Shown here: positions 34,041 through 42,877 of the stretch, in pieces
How the letters are laid out: every line of letters starts with the position of its first letter
Numbering within the stretch: the stretch's first letter is position 1
NCBI RefSeq assembly: GCF_030063415.1
Contig: NZ_JASITA010000033.1
Location: forward strand, 1 to 64,000
Direction of reading: 5' to 3'
Source: Streptomyces sp. H27-C3
Lineage (GTDB): Bacteria; Actinomycetota; Actinomycetes; Streptomycetales; Streptomycetaceae
DNA: 64,000 nucleotides
Translations under genes and position numbers: made by a program
Notes under the pieces: model-generated
The model's database searches: none
What the model saw: only the letters and a program-made list of their open reading frames with translations
Told to the model about the DNA's origin: nothing

Positions 34041-35047
34041 GCCCCCTCCCCGTCGGCCCGGCCGAGCCTGGCGAGCAGCCCCGTGAGCACGTCGGGGGAG
34101 AGCGTGACGCTGTCGATGCGGGGCAGGTTCTCGGCGAGCCGGGTGACGGCCAGGGCGTGCAGTGTCGCGGCGTCCACCTCGGCGTGCACCCGCAGCCAGG
34201 CTGCCTGGGACTCCGCTCTGGCGGCACCGACCGCCCGCGCCGCCTCGGCCTCCGCCCGCGCCAGTCGCACCGCGCGCGCCGCCTCGGCCTCGGCCCGCAC
34301 GCCGTCCGCAGCCGCGTTCTCCTCGGCCTCGCGGCGGGCGTTGGTGCCGCGCTGCTCGACCAGCTGTTCCTCCTGACGGGCCAGTTCGATCTTGCTGCCG
34401 AGTTCGTTCTCGGCGATGGCACGTTCGCGCTGCACGGCCACGGCCCGCCGCTCGTACGTCGCGCGGTCGGCCTCCTGCTGGATCAGTTCCCGCGCGGGCG
34501 TGCGCAGGGCCCGTTCGACGTCCGGCTCGGGGCGGACGGCGACCACGCGCGCGGTCACCACTTCGATGCCGGTGGCGGGCAGCCGCGGCTCGCCGGCCAG
34601 ACCGTCTGAGATCCGCTCTCGTACGGACGCGACACCGTCGACCAGGGTCGCCGCCAGCGGGGTTCGGGCCAGGACATCGAGGGCGTGCTGCTGGGCGGTC
34701 TCGGTGAGCAGGGTGGAGATCTGCTCCAGCGGTGCCCCGCGCCAGGCGCCGGTGTCCGGGTCGACGGAGAAGTCCAGACGGGCGGCCGCGATGGCCGGGT
34801 CGCTGATCCGGTACGTCACCGTGGCCTGCACGCTCACGTCCTGGAAGTCGGACGTACGGGCATGGAAGGTCATGGCCAGTTCCCGGTCGTCGACCGGCAC
34901 TTCGGAGAGAGCGGCCGTCAACAACCGGAACCAGAAGCTCAGTCCCGGGCCGTCGTGGACCAGTCGGCCGCGCCTGTGGTGGCGGACGTGGGCGGTGGGC
35001 GCGGAACGCAGATGGCGCCAACCGAGGCGCCTGGTGATGTCGGCCAT
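34037..35047 (-). CDS. SPFH/Band 7 (prohibitin-like) protein
   Basis: This 336-aa protein has an SPFH domain (about 25-195: RRGRLVHDGPGLSFWF, then VDDRELAMTFHARTSDFQDV and TVTYRISDPAIAAARL). A long charged Ala/Glu/Arg coiled-coil region follows (about 205-300), and no N-terminal membrane anchor is obvious. SPFH proteins scaffold membrane microdomains. Coupling to the NAD-kinase-like gene suggests a joint role that cannot be named from sequence. ATG start with few alternatives. Confidence 0.85.
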   Translation of the reverse strand: MADITRRLGWRHLRSAPTAHVRHHRRGRLVHDGPGLSFWFRLLTAALSEVPVDDRELAMTFHARTSDFQDVSVQATVTYRISDPAIAAARLDFSVDPDTGAWRGAPLEQISTLLTETAQQHALDVLARTPLAATLVDGVASVRERISDGLAGEPRLPATGIEVVTARVVAVRPEPDVERALRTPARELIQQEADRATYERRAVAVQRERAIAENELGSKIELARQEEQLVEQRGTNARREAEENAAADGVRAEAEAARAVRLARAEAEAARAVGAARAESQAAWLRVHAEVDAATLHALAVTRLAENLPRIDSVTLSPDVLTGLLARLGRADGEGA

Positions 35048-35145
35048 GGTGCGACCCCCTCTTTCTCGTCAGTCAGACGATATGGCGTCGATTCGTTATC
35101 GTCAAGGTGACCTGAAGGGGGCGTGGCATAGCATCGGTCCCCGAT

Positions 35146-35967
35146 ATGGACTCCGTGACCTTGTGGGAACTCGCCGTGCTCGCAGCGGCATCGGCGCTGG
35201 TCGGCTTCTCGAAGACCGCGGTGAGCGGTGCCAACACGATCAGCCTCGCGGTCTTCGCGGCCGTGCTCCCGGCCCGCGAATCGACCGGTGTGCTGCTGCC
35301 GATCCTGATCGCGGGAGACCTTCTCGCCGTGTTCGTCTACCGGCGGCACGCCCACTGGCCGACCCTGCTGCGGCTGTTCCCCGCGGTGGCCGTGGGGGTG
35401 GTGCTGGGCGCGGTGTTCATGCTGTGGGCCGACGACGACGCCGTACGCACCTCGATCGGCGCGATCCTGCTGCTGATGGTGGGCGTCACGCTGTGGCGCC
35501 GAAGGGCGCAGGCCGACAGCGGTGGCGGCAGCGGCGGCGGCAGCGGCGGCGGCGGTGACAGCGGCGGTGACAGCGGCGCGGGCGGGGAGCAGGGCACGGA
35601 GGTGGTGCGCGGCGGTCGGGCCAAGGCGCGTTCGTACGGTGTGCTCGGCGGATTCACCACGATGGTCGCCAACGCGGGCGGCCCCGTCATGTCGCTCTAT
35701 CTGATCTCCGCGGGCTTCCAGAAGCTCGGCTTCCTGGGGACCTCCGCGTGGTTCTTCCTGATCGTCAACACCTCGAAGGCGCCCTTCAGCGTGGGGCTCG
35801 GTCTCATCGACCGGCAGTCCCTGCTGCTCGACGCCGCGTTGCTTGTCTTCGTCGTCCCGGGCGCGTACCTGGGCCGCAAGTGCGTGGGCCGGATCAACCA
35901 GCTGGTCTTCGAGCGGCTGGTGATCGGGGCGACCGTACTGGGCGGCCTTCAGCTGCTGTTGCGCTGA
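35146..35967 (+). CDS. TSUP-family (TauE/SafE) membrane exporter
   Basis: A 273-aa integral membrane protein of the sulfite/organosulfonate exporter family. Two hydrophobic halves begin with WELAVLAAASALVGFSKTAV and SYGVLGGFTTMVANAGGPVM, the repeated TSUP motifs with the conserved G-x-x-x-P/N pattern. Between them lies a low-complexity Gly/Ser/Asp linker (residues about 125-150) encoded by imperfect GGC-GGC-AGC repeats. The ATG at 35146 follows the usual short leader. Substrate unknown. Monocistronic, ending at a hairpin. Confidence 0.88.
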   Translation: MDSVTLWELAVLAAASALVGFSKTAVSGANTISLAVFAAVLPARESTGVLLPILIAGDLLAVFVYRRHAHWPTLLRLFPAVAVGVVLGAVFMLWADDDAVRTSIGAILLLMVGVTLWRRRAQADSGGGSGGGSGGGGDSGGDSGAGGEQGTEVVRGGRAKARSYGVLGGFTTMVANAGGPVMSLYLISAGFQKLGFLGTSAWFFLIVNTSKAPFSVGLGLIDRQSLLLDAALLVFVVPGAYLGRKCVGRINQLVFERLVIGATVLGGLQLLLR

Positions 35968-35987
35968 GCCGCGCCGGGCCCCGGGGA

Positions 35988-36019
35988 CCGGCTGGAGCGT
36001 GTGCGCGCGCTCCAGCCGG
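35988..36019. terminator. Bidirectional terminator between exporter and permease
   Basis: Perfect 12-bp stem CCGGCTGGAGCG / CGCTCCAGCCGG with an 8-base loop between convergent genes. Confidence 0.75.
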
Positions 36020-36027
36020 CCGGCATC

Positions 36028-36060
<33 letters not shown>

Positions 36061-37590
36061 TCAGACGATGCCCTCGGCGATCTCCGCCTCCTCGCGGGCG
36101 GTTCCGTACGACGACGGGGTGCTGTAGGTCCGGCGCGCGACGAACCACCACACGGTGGCCAGGGTCAGCACCGCGATCAGCGCGATCGAGGCGTAGTTCA
36201 TCGACGAGACGGTGACCGGGTACGACTGCGGCAACAGGAAGACCACAGTGATGACGGCCACCCAGGTGACAGCGGTCCAGCCGATCGCCTTGCTCCAGCG
36301 GCCCAGGTTCCAGGGGCCGGGCTCGAAGCTGTCGCCCGCCCGCAGGCGCAGGTAGATGGGGATCGCGTACGCGGGGGTGATGCCGATGACGTTGATGGCC
36401 GTCACCGCGCCGTACGCCGTCGCGGAGTACAGCGAGGGCAGGGCGAGCAGGGCCGCGACGCCGACCGACAGCCACACCGCCGGGACCGGAGTCTGCGTGC
36501 GGCGGCTGACCCGGCGCCAGATCTTGGAGCCCGGCAGGGCGCCGTCGCGGCTGAAGGCGAACACCATGCGGCTGGCCGCGGCCACCTCCGCGTTGCCGCA
36601 GAACAGCTGCGCGGTGATCACGACGAGCAGCAGGGCGGTCGCGCCGCCGGTGCCCAGCGCGTCCAGCAGAATCTGGGCCGGCGGTACACCCGTCGCGCTG
36701 TCCTGCGTCCCCGCGTAGTCCTGGATGGCGAAGGTCAGGCCGGCCAGCAGGGCGAAGCCGGCGATCCAGGAGACCCAGATGGCGCGCACGATGCCGCGGG
36801 CGGCCGAGACCGACGCGTTGGACGTCTCCTCGGAGAGGTGGGCGGAGGCGTCGTAACCGGAGAACGTGTACTGCGCGAGGAGCAGACCGATCGCGGCCAC
36901 GTAGATCGGGTTCGACCAGCCGGTGTCATTGACGAACTCGGTGAAGACGAACGACGGCGACTGGTGGTTGGAGGGCACGATCGCCAGCGCGCCGACGATC
37001 AGGGCGACACCGCCGAGGTGCCACCACACGCTGATCGAGTTGAGCACACTGACCAGGCGTACGCCGAAGAGGTTCAGCACGGCGTGCAGCAGAAGAATGC
37101 ACAGGAAAATGACCATGGTCGAGCCGGGGGTGGCGCTGAAACCCCACTGCAGATTCATAAAGGCGCCGGTGAACAGGGCCGCGCCGTAGTCGATTCCGGC
37201 GATGGCGCCCAGCAGACCGAGCAGGTTCAGCCAGCCGGTGTACCAGCCCCATTTGCGGCCGCCGAGCCGGTCGGCCATGTAGTAGAGGGCCCCGGAGGTG
37301 GGGTACGCGCTGGTGACCTCGGCCAGTGCCATGCCGACGCACAGGACGAACAGGCCGACGCCCAGCCAGCCCCACATCATCACGGCGGGGCCGCCGGTGC
37401 CCAGGCCGAACCCGTACAGGGTCATGCAGCCGGAGAGCACCGAGATGACGGAGAAGCTGATGGCGAAGTTGCCGAAGCCGCCCATCCGGCGGGCCAGCAC
37501 CGGCTGGTAGCCGAGTTCCCGCAGTCGCTCCTCCTCGTCCTTCTGTGGGACGGGGTCCGAACTCGACCATCTGGGTGGGGATATAGCCAT
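36061..37590 (-). CDS. APC-superfamily amino acid permease
   Basis: A 509-aa permease with about 12 membrane segments. The N-terminal motif LRELGYQPVLARRMGGFGNF followed by AISFSVISVLSG, then EVTSAYPTSGALYYMADRLG, and YDASAHLSEETSNAS in the middle are typical of the GABA/choline-type APC transporters (UGA4/BAT1-like). It likely imports an amino acid, polyamine or GABA-like compound by proton symport. The ATG at 37590 has GGAGG 9 bases upstream and is preferred over upstream in-frame starts. The upstream region contains a 14-bp tandem repeat. Confidence 0.9.
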   Translation of the reverse strand: MAISPPRWSSSDPVPQKDEEERLRELGYQPVLARRMGGFGNFAISFSVISVLSGCMTLYGFGLGTGGPAVMMWGWLGVGLFVLCVGMALAEVTSAYPTSGALYYMADRLGGRKWGWYTGWLNLLGLLGAIAGIDYGAALFTGAFMNLQWGFSATPGSTMVIFLCILLLHAVLNLFGVRLVSVLNSISVWWHLGGVALIVGALAIVPSNHQSPSFVFTEFVNDTGWSNPIYVAAIGLLLAQYTFSGYDASAHLSEETSNASVSAARGIVRAIWVSWIAGFALLAGLTFAIQDYAGTQDSATGVPPAQILLDALGTGGATALLLVVITAQLFCGNAEVAAASRMVFAFSRDGALPGSKIWRRVSRRTQTPVPAVWLSVGVAALLALPSLYSATAYGAVTAINVIGITPAYAIPIYLRLRAGDSFEPGPWNLGRWSKAIGWTAVTWVAVITVVFLLPQSYPVTVSSMNYASIALIAVLTLATVWWFVARRTYSTPSSYGTAREEAEIAEGIV

Positions 37591-37658
37591 GGGGATGCCT
37601 CCGGGGGAGAAGGGACGTGTGGAGCGGGCGGGGTGGAGTGAGCGGTCTGGAGGGGACG

Positions 37659-37686
37659 GAGTGAAGCGGACAGAGTGAAGCGGACA
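37659..37686. repeat. 14-bp tandem repeat upstream of the permease
   Basis: GAGTGAAGCGGACA occurs twice in perfect tandem, with a degenerate third copy to its left. It lies 70 to 97 bases upstream of the permease start, a plausible place for a regulator or promoter. Confidence 0.5.
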
Positions 37687-37719
37687 TGGGAACGCGCGGG
37701 ACATTCAAAGAGCGGGGGG

Positions 37720-38709
37720 TTACGGGGGAGAGGACGAGGTGAGGCATCGGCCCCGGGCCCGGAGGAACACCTCTTCGGCCAGCGAAGCGTCACCAAGGCC
37801 GCGAGCGCGGTAGGCCCACGGCAAGGTGGTGTAGAGCGGCCCCAGCGCCTCGAACACCCTGGACGCGTCGTCGAACTGCTGGGCGCCCCACAGGGCGTGC
37901 GCCAGATAGTTCAGGTCCAGCAGGGACCGGTCGGCCGGCGCGGAGTGGTCGAACCAGATGTGCAGGGCCCGCCGGGCGTCCCGGGTGGCGTCCTCCGTCA
38001 CCCAGTGCAGGTCCAACGCCTTTTCGTGGCCGCGCTCGCGGCGGTAGCGCTCCACGCGGACGTACAGCGGAAGCGCCTGGAGCGCCGACCCCTCGGGCGC
38101 GGCGGAAGCGGCCCACTGGACGAAGTTGACGCCCTCGGACAGCGGCCCCTCGGGCTGGCGCGCGTAGATGAACTGGAGCATCCGGTGGTACGCCTCGCGG
38201 TTGCACGGGTCCCGCTTGTCGGCCTCGGCCAGCAGACCCCACGGCCCGGGGGAGAGCATCGGGCCCGGCGGGGGCATTTGGTGGTCGTCCCACCGCTGCC
38301 GCTCGTCGAGCTGGGCCAGCGCCAGCAGACACACCCAGGGCACCGGGTCCGCGGGGGACGCGCTGGAGGCCATCTGGCATGCCTCCCAGGCGGCCCGCCA
38401 CAGTTCCTGCGTACGCCGGTGTCCCTCGCGGTGGGCCCGCACGGCGCGCTCCACCACTACACGGGTGTGCATCACCGTCGCTGCGACGCTGTGCGGCTCC
38501 TCGTTGCGCCAGGCCTGTACGGCGTCGGACCCTGCGGCCACCGCCGCCAGTACCTGGGTGCGCTGGGTCCACAGGCCCCAGTCGGGGGTCGCTGCCAGCA
38601 GGTCGCGCATGGACACCCAGCGGCCGGTACGCAGCTCCTGGACGGCGACGCGCAGGGCGCTGTCGTGGCCCGCCGGGTGGTAGACGGGGCGGAACTCATC
38701 GTGGGACAT
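37720..38709 (-). CDS. Conserved-looking cytosolic protein of unknown function
   Basis: A 329-aa soluble protein with a helical repeat-like character (LWRAAWEACQMASSASPADP, then LAALWGAQQFDD-type helices near the end) and Trp-rich segments. It resembles hypothetical Streptomyces proteins of unknown role. No catalytic motif seen. ATG start. It precedes the permease on the same strand with a 129-bp gap that holds the tandem repeat. Confidence 0.65.
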   Translation of the reverse strand: MSHDEFRPVYHPAGHDSALRVAVQELRTGRWVSMRDLLAATPDWGLWTQRTQVLAAVAAGSDAVQAWRNEEPHSVAATVMHTRVVVERAVRAHREGHRRTQELWRAAWEACQMASSASPADPVPWVCLLALAQLDERQRWDDHQMPPPGPMLSPGPWGLLAEADKRDPCNREAYHRMLQFIYARQPEGPLSEGVNFVQWAASAAPEGSALQALPLYVRVERYRRERGHEKALDLHWVTEDATRDARRALHIWFDHSAPADRSLLDLNYLAHALWGAQQFDDASRVFEALGPLYTTLPWAYRARGLGDASLAEEVFLRARGRCLTSSSPP

Positions 38710-39037
38710 GGGTCATTCCCGCCGCCGCGCGGCCGGACGCGGCGATTGCTGTGGTCGTCATGGGTCCTCTGGGACCGTGGGGGCGGGGCGGGCATGCCCT
38801 GGTCAGTGGCATCCCGAACTATTCGTTGGCGTACCGCTGTTACTCGGCGGACAGTGTAGATCGAACAGCAGGTCCCCGTTCCACTTCCCTCGATCTTTCT
38901 CAAACCTTGATAACAACAGCGTGTTTGACCTCAATTCAATTCGACCGGCGCGAAAGGGACGGCCCTTGACGCCGGACCGGGCCTGCCCCACGCTTTCGAT
39001 CAAAGATCCGGGCGCCGAACGAAGAACGGGGTGGGCG
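38710..39037. promoter_or_regulatory. Divergent promoter region with an AT-rich core
   Basis: This 328-bp gap separates the 329-aa protein gene from the sugar-kinase operon. The stretch 38885-38945 is unusually AT-rich for this DNA and should contain the promoter(s). TTGATA and TTTGACC are possible -35 boxes. No regulator gene is adjacent. Confidence 0.4.
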
Positions 39038-40471
39038 ATGACAGGCCCAGTGCTTGCCGTCGACCAGGGCACATCGGGCACAAAGGCCCTGGTCATCTGC
39101 CCGGACCGGGGAGTGATCGGATCCGGCTCCGCACCGGTGCGCCCCCGCTACACCGCAGGCGGCAGGGTAGAGGTCGACCCGGCCGCACTGCTCTCCTCGG
39201 TGGTCGACGCCGGACGCCTGGCGATCCGGGAGGCCGGGGAACCGGTGGCTGCCCTCGGTCTCGCCAACCAGGGCGAGACGGTGCTCGCTTGGGACCCCGC
39301 CACCGGCGCACCGCTGACCGACGCCATCGTGTGGCAGGACCGGCGCGCCGAAGGGCTCTGCGCGGAACTCGCGGCCCACGACGAGCAGCTGCGGGAATTG
39401 ACCGGGCTGCCCATCGACCCGTATTTCGCCGCGCCCAAGATGGCCTGGATACGCCGCCACCTGACCCGCGAGGGCGTCGTCACCACCACCGACGCATGGC
39501 TGGTCCACCAGCTGACCGGCGAATTCGTCACGGACGCGGCGACGGCGGGACGTACCCAGCTCCTGGACCTCGACCGCGTCGACTGGTCACCGCGTGCCCT
39601 GGACATCTTCGGCCTCGGCGACGAGCGCCTGCCGCGCATCGTCGATGCCGCAGGGCCGGTGGGCAGCACGGACGCGTTCGGCCCCCGGATACCGCTGACC
39701 GGCCTGCTCGTCGACCAGCAGGCCGCCCTGCTCGCCCAGGGCGCCACCGAACCCGGCGCCGCCAAATGCACCTACGGCACCGGCGCCTTCCTCCTCGCCC
39801 AGACGGGCACCAGCCCCCGGCGCACCACCACCGGCCTCGTCAGCTGCGTCGCCTGGCGGATCGCCGGACGCACCGACTACTGCCTCGACGGGCAGGTCTA
39901 CACCGCCGCGTCCGCCGTCCGCTGGCTCACCGAACTCGGGGTGATCGGCGGCGCCGAGGACCTCGACCCGGTCGGCTCCGCGGTGCCCGACTCCGGGGGA
40001 GTGACCTTCGTACCGGCGCTCGCCGGACTCGCCGCGCCCTGGTGGCGCAGCGACCTGCGCGGCTCGGTGACCGGGCTCGGCCTGGACACCACCGCGGGGC
40101 ATCTGGTGCGCGCGCTGTGCGAGGGCATCGCCGCCCAGGTCGTTGAGCTCGCAGACGCGGTCGCCGCCGACTTCGGCGCGCCCCTCACCGTCCTGCGGGT
40201 GGACGGCGGCCTGACCCGCTCGGCCCTGCTCATGCAGACCCAGGCCGACCTGCTGCAACTGCCCGTCGAGGTGTCCGCCCTGCCCGACGTCACCGCGCTG
40301 GGAGTGGGCGCCGTCGCCCGTCTCGGCCTCGACCCCGGCCTCACCCTGAGCGGCGCGATACCCGTCTGGAAGCCGGCCGCGGTCTACGAGCCGCGCATCT
40401 CGGCGGCGCAGGCCGCCGACCAGCTCGGCCGCTTCCGCACGGCGGTGGCCGGGCTGCTGGCAGCGGCATGA
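39038..40471 (+). CDS. FGGY-family carbohydrate (glycerol/xylulose-type) kinase
   Basis: A 477-aa sugar kinase. It has the N-terminal phosphate loop VLAVDQGTSGTKALVI, DAIVWQDRRAEGLCAEL, the KCTYGTGAFLLAQTG loop and the C-terminal signature LRVDGGLTRSALLMQTQADL. Closest in style to glycerol kinase but slightly shorter, so a related polyol is possible. It phosphorylates a polyol or ketose with ATP in the cytoplasm. The ATG at 39038 was chosen because homology begins there. The stop overlaps the next ATG by 4 bases; first gene of a four-gene operon. Confidence 0.88.
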   Translation: MTGPVLAVDQGTSGTKALVICPDRGVIGSGSAPVRPRYTAGGRVEVDPAALLSSVVDAGRLAIREAGEPVAALGLANQGETVLAWDPATGAPLTDAIVWQDRRAEGLCAELAAHDEQLRELTGLPIDPYFAAPKMAWIRRHLTREGVVTTTDAWLVHQLTGEFVTDAATAGRTQLLDLDRVDWSPRALDIFGLGDERLPRIVDAAGPVGSTDAFGPRIPLTGLLVDQQAALLAQGATEPGAAKCTYGTGAFLLAQTGTSPRRTTTGLVSCVAWRIAGRTDYCLDGQVYTAASAVRWLTELGVIGGAEDLDPVGSAVPDSGGVTFVPALAGLAAPWWRSDLRGSVTGLGLDTTAGHLVRALCEGIAAQVVELADAVAADFGAPLTVLRVDGGLTRSALLMQTQADLLQLPVEVSALPDVTALGVGAVARLGLDPGLTLSGAIPVWKPAAVYEPRISAAQAADQLGRFRTAVAGLLAAA

Positions 40472-41883
40472 GCGTCACCACCTGCGGCAGCATGCCGCCC
40501 GATGTGTACGACGTGACGGTCGTCGGAGCCGGAGTGGTCGGCGCCGCCATCGCCCGTGAGCTGGCCCGTCACCGGCTGCGTATCGCCCTCGTGGATGCCT
40601 CCGACGACGTGGGCAACGGCACGTCGAAGGCCAACACCGCGATCCTGCACACCGGTTTCGACGCCGTGCCCGGCTCCCTGGAGTCCCGGCTGGTACGCGA
40701 AGGCAGCGGACGGCTCGCCGCGTACGCCGCCGACGTCGGCATCCCGGTGGAGCGGATCGGCGCGCTGCTCGTCGCCTGGGACGAGGAACAGCTCGCCGCC
40801 CTGCCCCGGCTGGTCGAGAAGGCCGAACGCAACGGCTGCCACGACACCCGGATCATCGGCCTCGACGAGCTGCGCACCCGCGAACCGCACCTGGGACCCG
40901 GCGCGCTCGGCGCACTCGAAGTGCCCGGCGAGAGCATCATCTGCCCCTGGACGACCACACTCGCGTACGCCACCCAGGCCGTCCGCGCCGGAGTGGACCT
41001 GCACCTGAACTGCCGGGTGGAGGCCGTCGACTGCCTGGTGCGTGACGCAGCCGACGGAGTCACGCACGCGCTCACCACGGGCCGCGGCCCGCTGCGCACC
41101 CGCCACCTGGTCAACGCGGCGGGCCTGTACGCCGACGAGATCGACCGGATGCTCGGCCACCGCGACTTCACGGTGACACCACGCCGCGGCCAGCTCATGG
41201 TCTTCGACAAGCTCGCCCGCGACCTGGTCCGGCACATCCTGCTGCCGGTGCCCACCGCACTCGGCAAGGGCGTGCTGGTGACACCGACCGTGTACGGCAA
41301 TGTGCTGCTCGGCCCCACCGCCGAGGAACTGGACGACAAGTCGGCCACCCGGTCGACGGCCGAAGGACTGGCCCTCCTGCGGGACAAGGGCCGCCGGATC
41401 CTGCCCGCCCTCCTCGACGAGGAGGTCACCGCGGTGTACGCCGGACTGCGCGCCGCGACCGAGCACGAGGACTACCGGATCCACGCCCACCCCCAGCAGA
41501 GGTACATCACCGTGGGCGGCATCCGCTCCACCGGCCTGACCGCCTCGATGGCCATCGCCGGGTACGTCACGGAGCTGCTCGAAGCCGCCGGTCTGGACCT
41601 CGGCGCCGCGCACGAGCCCGAGCCCGTACGCATGCCCAATCTCGGTGAGGCCTTCCCCCGCCCCTACGAGCGCGGTGACCTCATCGCCGCCGACCCCGAG
41701 TACGGCACCCTCGTCTGCCACTGCGAGCGGGTCTCCCGGGGCGAGATACGCGACGCCCTCACCAGTACCGTCCCGGCCGGCTCGCTCGACGGTCTGCGCC
41801 GCCGCACGCGCGCCCGGGGCGGCCGGTGCCAGGGTTTCTACTGCGGTGCGACGGTGCGGGCACTCCTCGAGGCCGGACAGTGA
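40468..41883 (+). CDS. GlpA-like FAD dehydrogenase with C-terminal [2Fe-2S] domain
   Basis: A 471-aa flavoprotein. An N-terminal Rossmann loop TVVGAGVVGAAIARELARH and a DAO-type oxidoreductase body are followed by a BFD-like iron-sulfur domain with LVCHCERVSRGEI and GGRCQGFYCG (the four Cys are visible). This layout is that of GlpA, the large subunit of anaerobic glycerol-3-phosphate dehydrogenase. With the kinase upstream it would oxidise the phosphorylated polyol. Coupled on both sides by 4-base overlaps. Confidence 0.85.
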   Translation: MSVTTCGSMPPDVYDVTVVGAGVVGAAIARELARHRLRIALVDASDDVGNGTSKANTAILHTGFDAVPGSLESRLVREGSGRLAAYAADVGIPVERIGALLVAWDEEQLAALPRLVEKAERNGCHDTRIIGLDELRTREPHLGPGALGALEVPGESIICPWTTTLAYATQAVRAGVDLHLNCRVEAVDCLVRDAADGVTHALTTGRGPLRTRHLVNAAGLYADEIDRMLGHRDFTVTPRRGQLMVFDKLARDLVRHILLPVPTALGKGVLVTPTVYGNVLLGPTAEELDDKSATRSTAEGLALLRDKGRRILPALLDEEVTAVYAGLRAATEHEDYRIHAHPQQRYITVGGIRSTGLTASMAIAGYVTELLEAAGLDLGAAHEPEPVRMPNLGEAFPRPYERGDLIAADPEYGTLVCHCERVSRGEIRDALTSTVPAGSLDGLRRRTRARGGRCQGFYCGATVRALLEAGQ

Positions 41884-42827
41884 GCCGCTTGCCGCGTACG
41901 GTCGACGTCCTCGTCGTCGGTGCGGGACCCGCCGGTCTCGCCGCGGGCGCCCGCCTGGCGGCCACGGGCGCGGGCACGGTCGAGATCATCGAACGCGAAC
42001 AGCGGGCCGGCGGCATCCCCCGGCACTGCCACCACAACGGCTTCCCGATGAGCGGCCCCGAGTTCGCGCGCCGCGCCGTCAACGCGGCACGCCACGCCGG
42101 GGCTTCGGTGCGGGTGGGCGTCACCGTCACCGGCTGGGCGGGACCACTCACCGTGGACATCACCGGCCCCGCCGGTCTGGAACGTGTCACCGCCCGCGTC
42201 GTCGTCCTCGCCACCGGCGCCCGCGAACGCCCGCGCAGCGCCCGCCTGGTGCCGGGCACCCGGCCCGCGGGCGTCCTCACCACCGGAGAGCTTCAGCAGG
42301 CCGTCCACCTCCACCATCAGCGGGTCGGCACGCGAGCCGTCGTCGTCGGCGCACGGTCCATGGGCCTGGAGGCGGTACGCACCCTGCGCCGCGCTCAGGT
42401 CGCCATTGCCGCGCTGATCGGCGACGCGCCCGACGAGCCGCCGGGCGGCCGGCAGCACCGGGCCCGTGGCCTCGGCGTGCCGGTGCTCACCGGCGTCACC
42501 GTGACCGAGCTGTTCGGCCGGGGCCGGCTGACCGAGGTGGGGCTGCGCCGCGGCGACGGCAGCACCTTCACCGTCGGCTGCGACACCGTCGTCTTCACCG
42601 GCGACCGGATCCCCGACCACGAACTGGCCAGGCGCGGCGGCATCACCCTCGACCCCGCCACCGGGGGACCCGCGGTCGACGCGGAGTTCCGCACCGGCCA
42701 CCCGGGGGTGTTCGCCGTCGGCAGCCTGCTGCACGGCGTCGAAGCGGCCACCACCGCGGCCAGGCAGGGCCGGTTGGCCGCCGCACCGGTGCTGCGCCAC
42801 CTGGCCGGCCGGCAATGGTCTACCTGA
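41880..42827 (+). CDS. GlpB-like FAD-dependent oxidoreductase
   Basis: A 315-aa pyridine-nucleotide-disulfide-type flavoprotein with VDVLVVGAGPAGLAAGARLA at the N-terminus, VVLATGARERPRSA, a second dinucleotide site VVVGARSMGLEAVRTLRRA, and GVFAVGSLLHGVEAATTAARQG at the C-terminal FAD site. It is the probable partner of the GlpA-like protein. GTG start at 41880 overlaps the preceding stop (GTGA). Exact substrate not deducible. Confidence 0.83.
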   Translation: MSRLPRTVDVLVVGAGPAGLAAGARLAATGAGTVEIIEREQRAGGIPRHCHHNGFPMSGPEFARRAVNAARHAGASVRVGVTVTGWAGPLTVDITGPAGLERVTARVVVLATGARERPRSARLVPGTRPAGVLTTGELQQAVHLHHQRVGTRAVVVGARSMGLEAVRTLRRAQVAIAALIGDAPDEPPGGRQHRARGLGVPVLTGVTVTELFGRGRLTEVGLRRGDGSTFTVGCDTVVFTGDRIPDHELARRGGITLDPATGGPAVDAEFRTGHPGVFAVGSLLHGVEAATTAARQGRLAAAPVLRHLAGRQWST

Positions 42828-42877
42828 CGCGACGGCGAGCGCCGCGGCTCCGGCGGCCGGGCTCCAGCATCGCGCGC

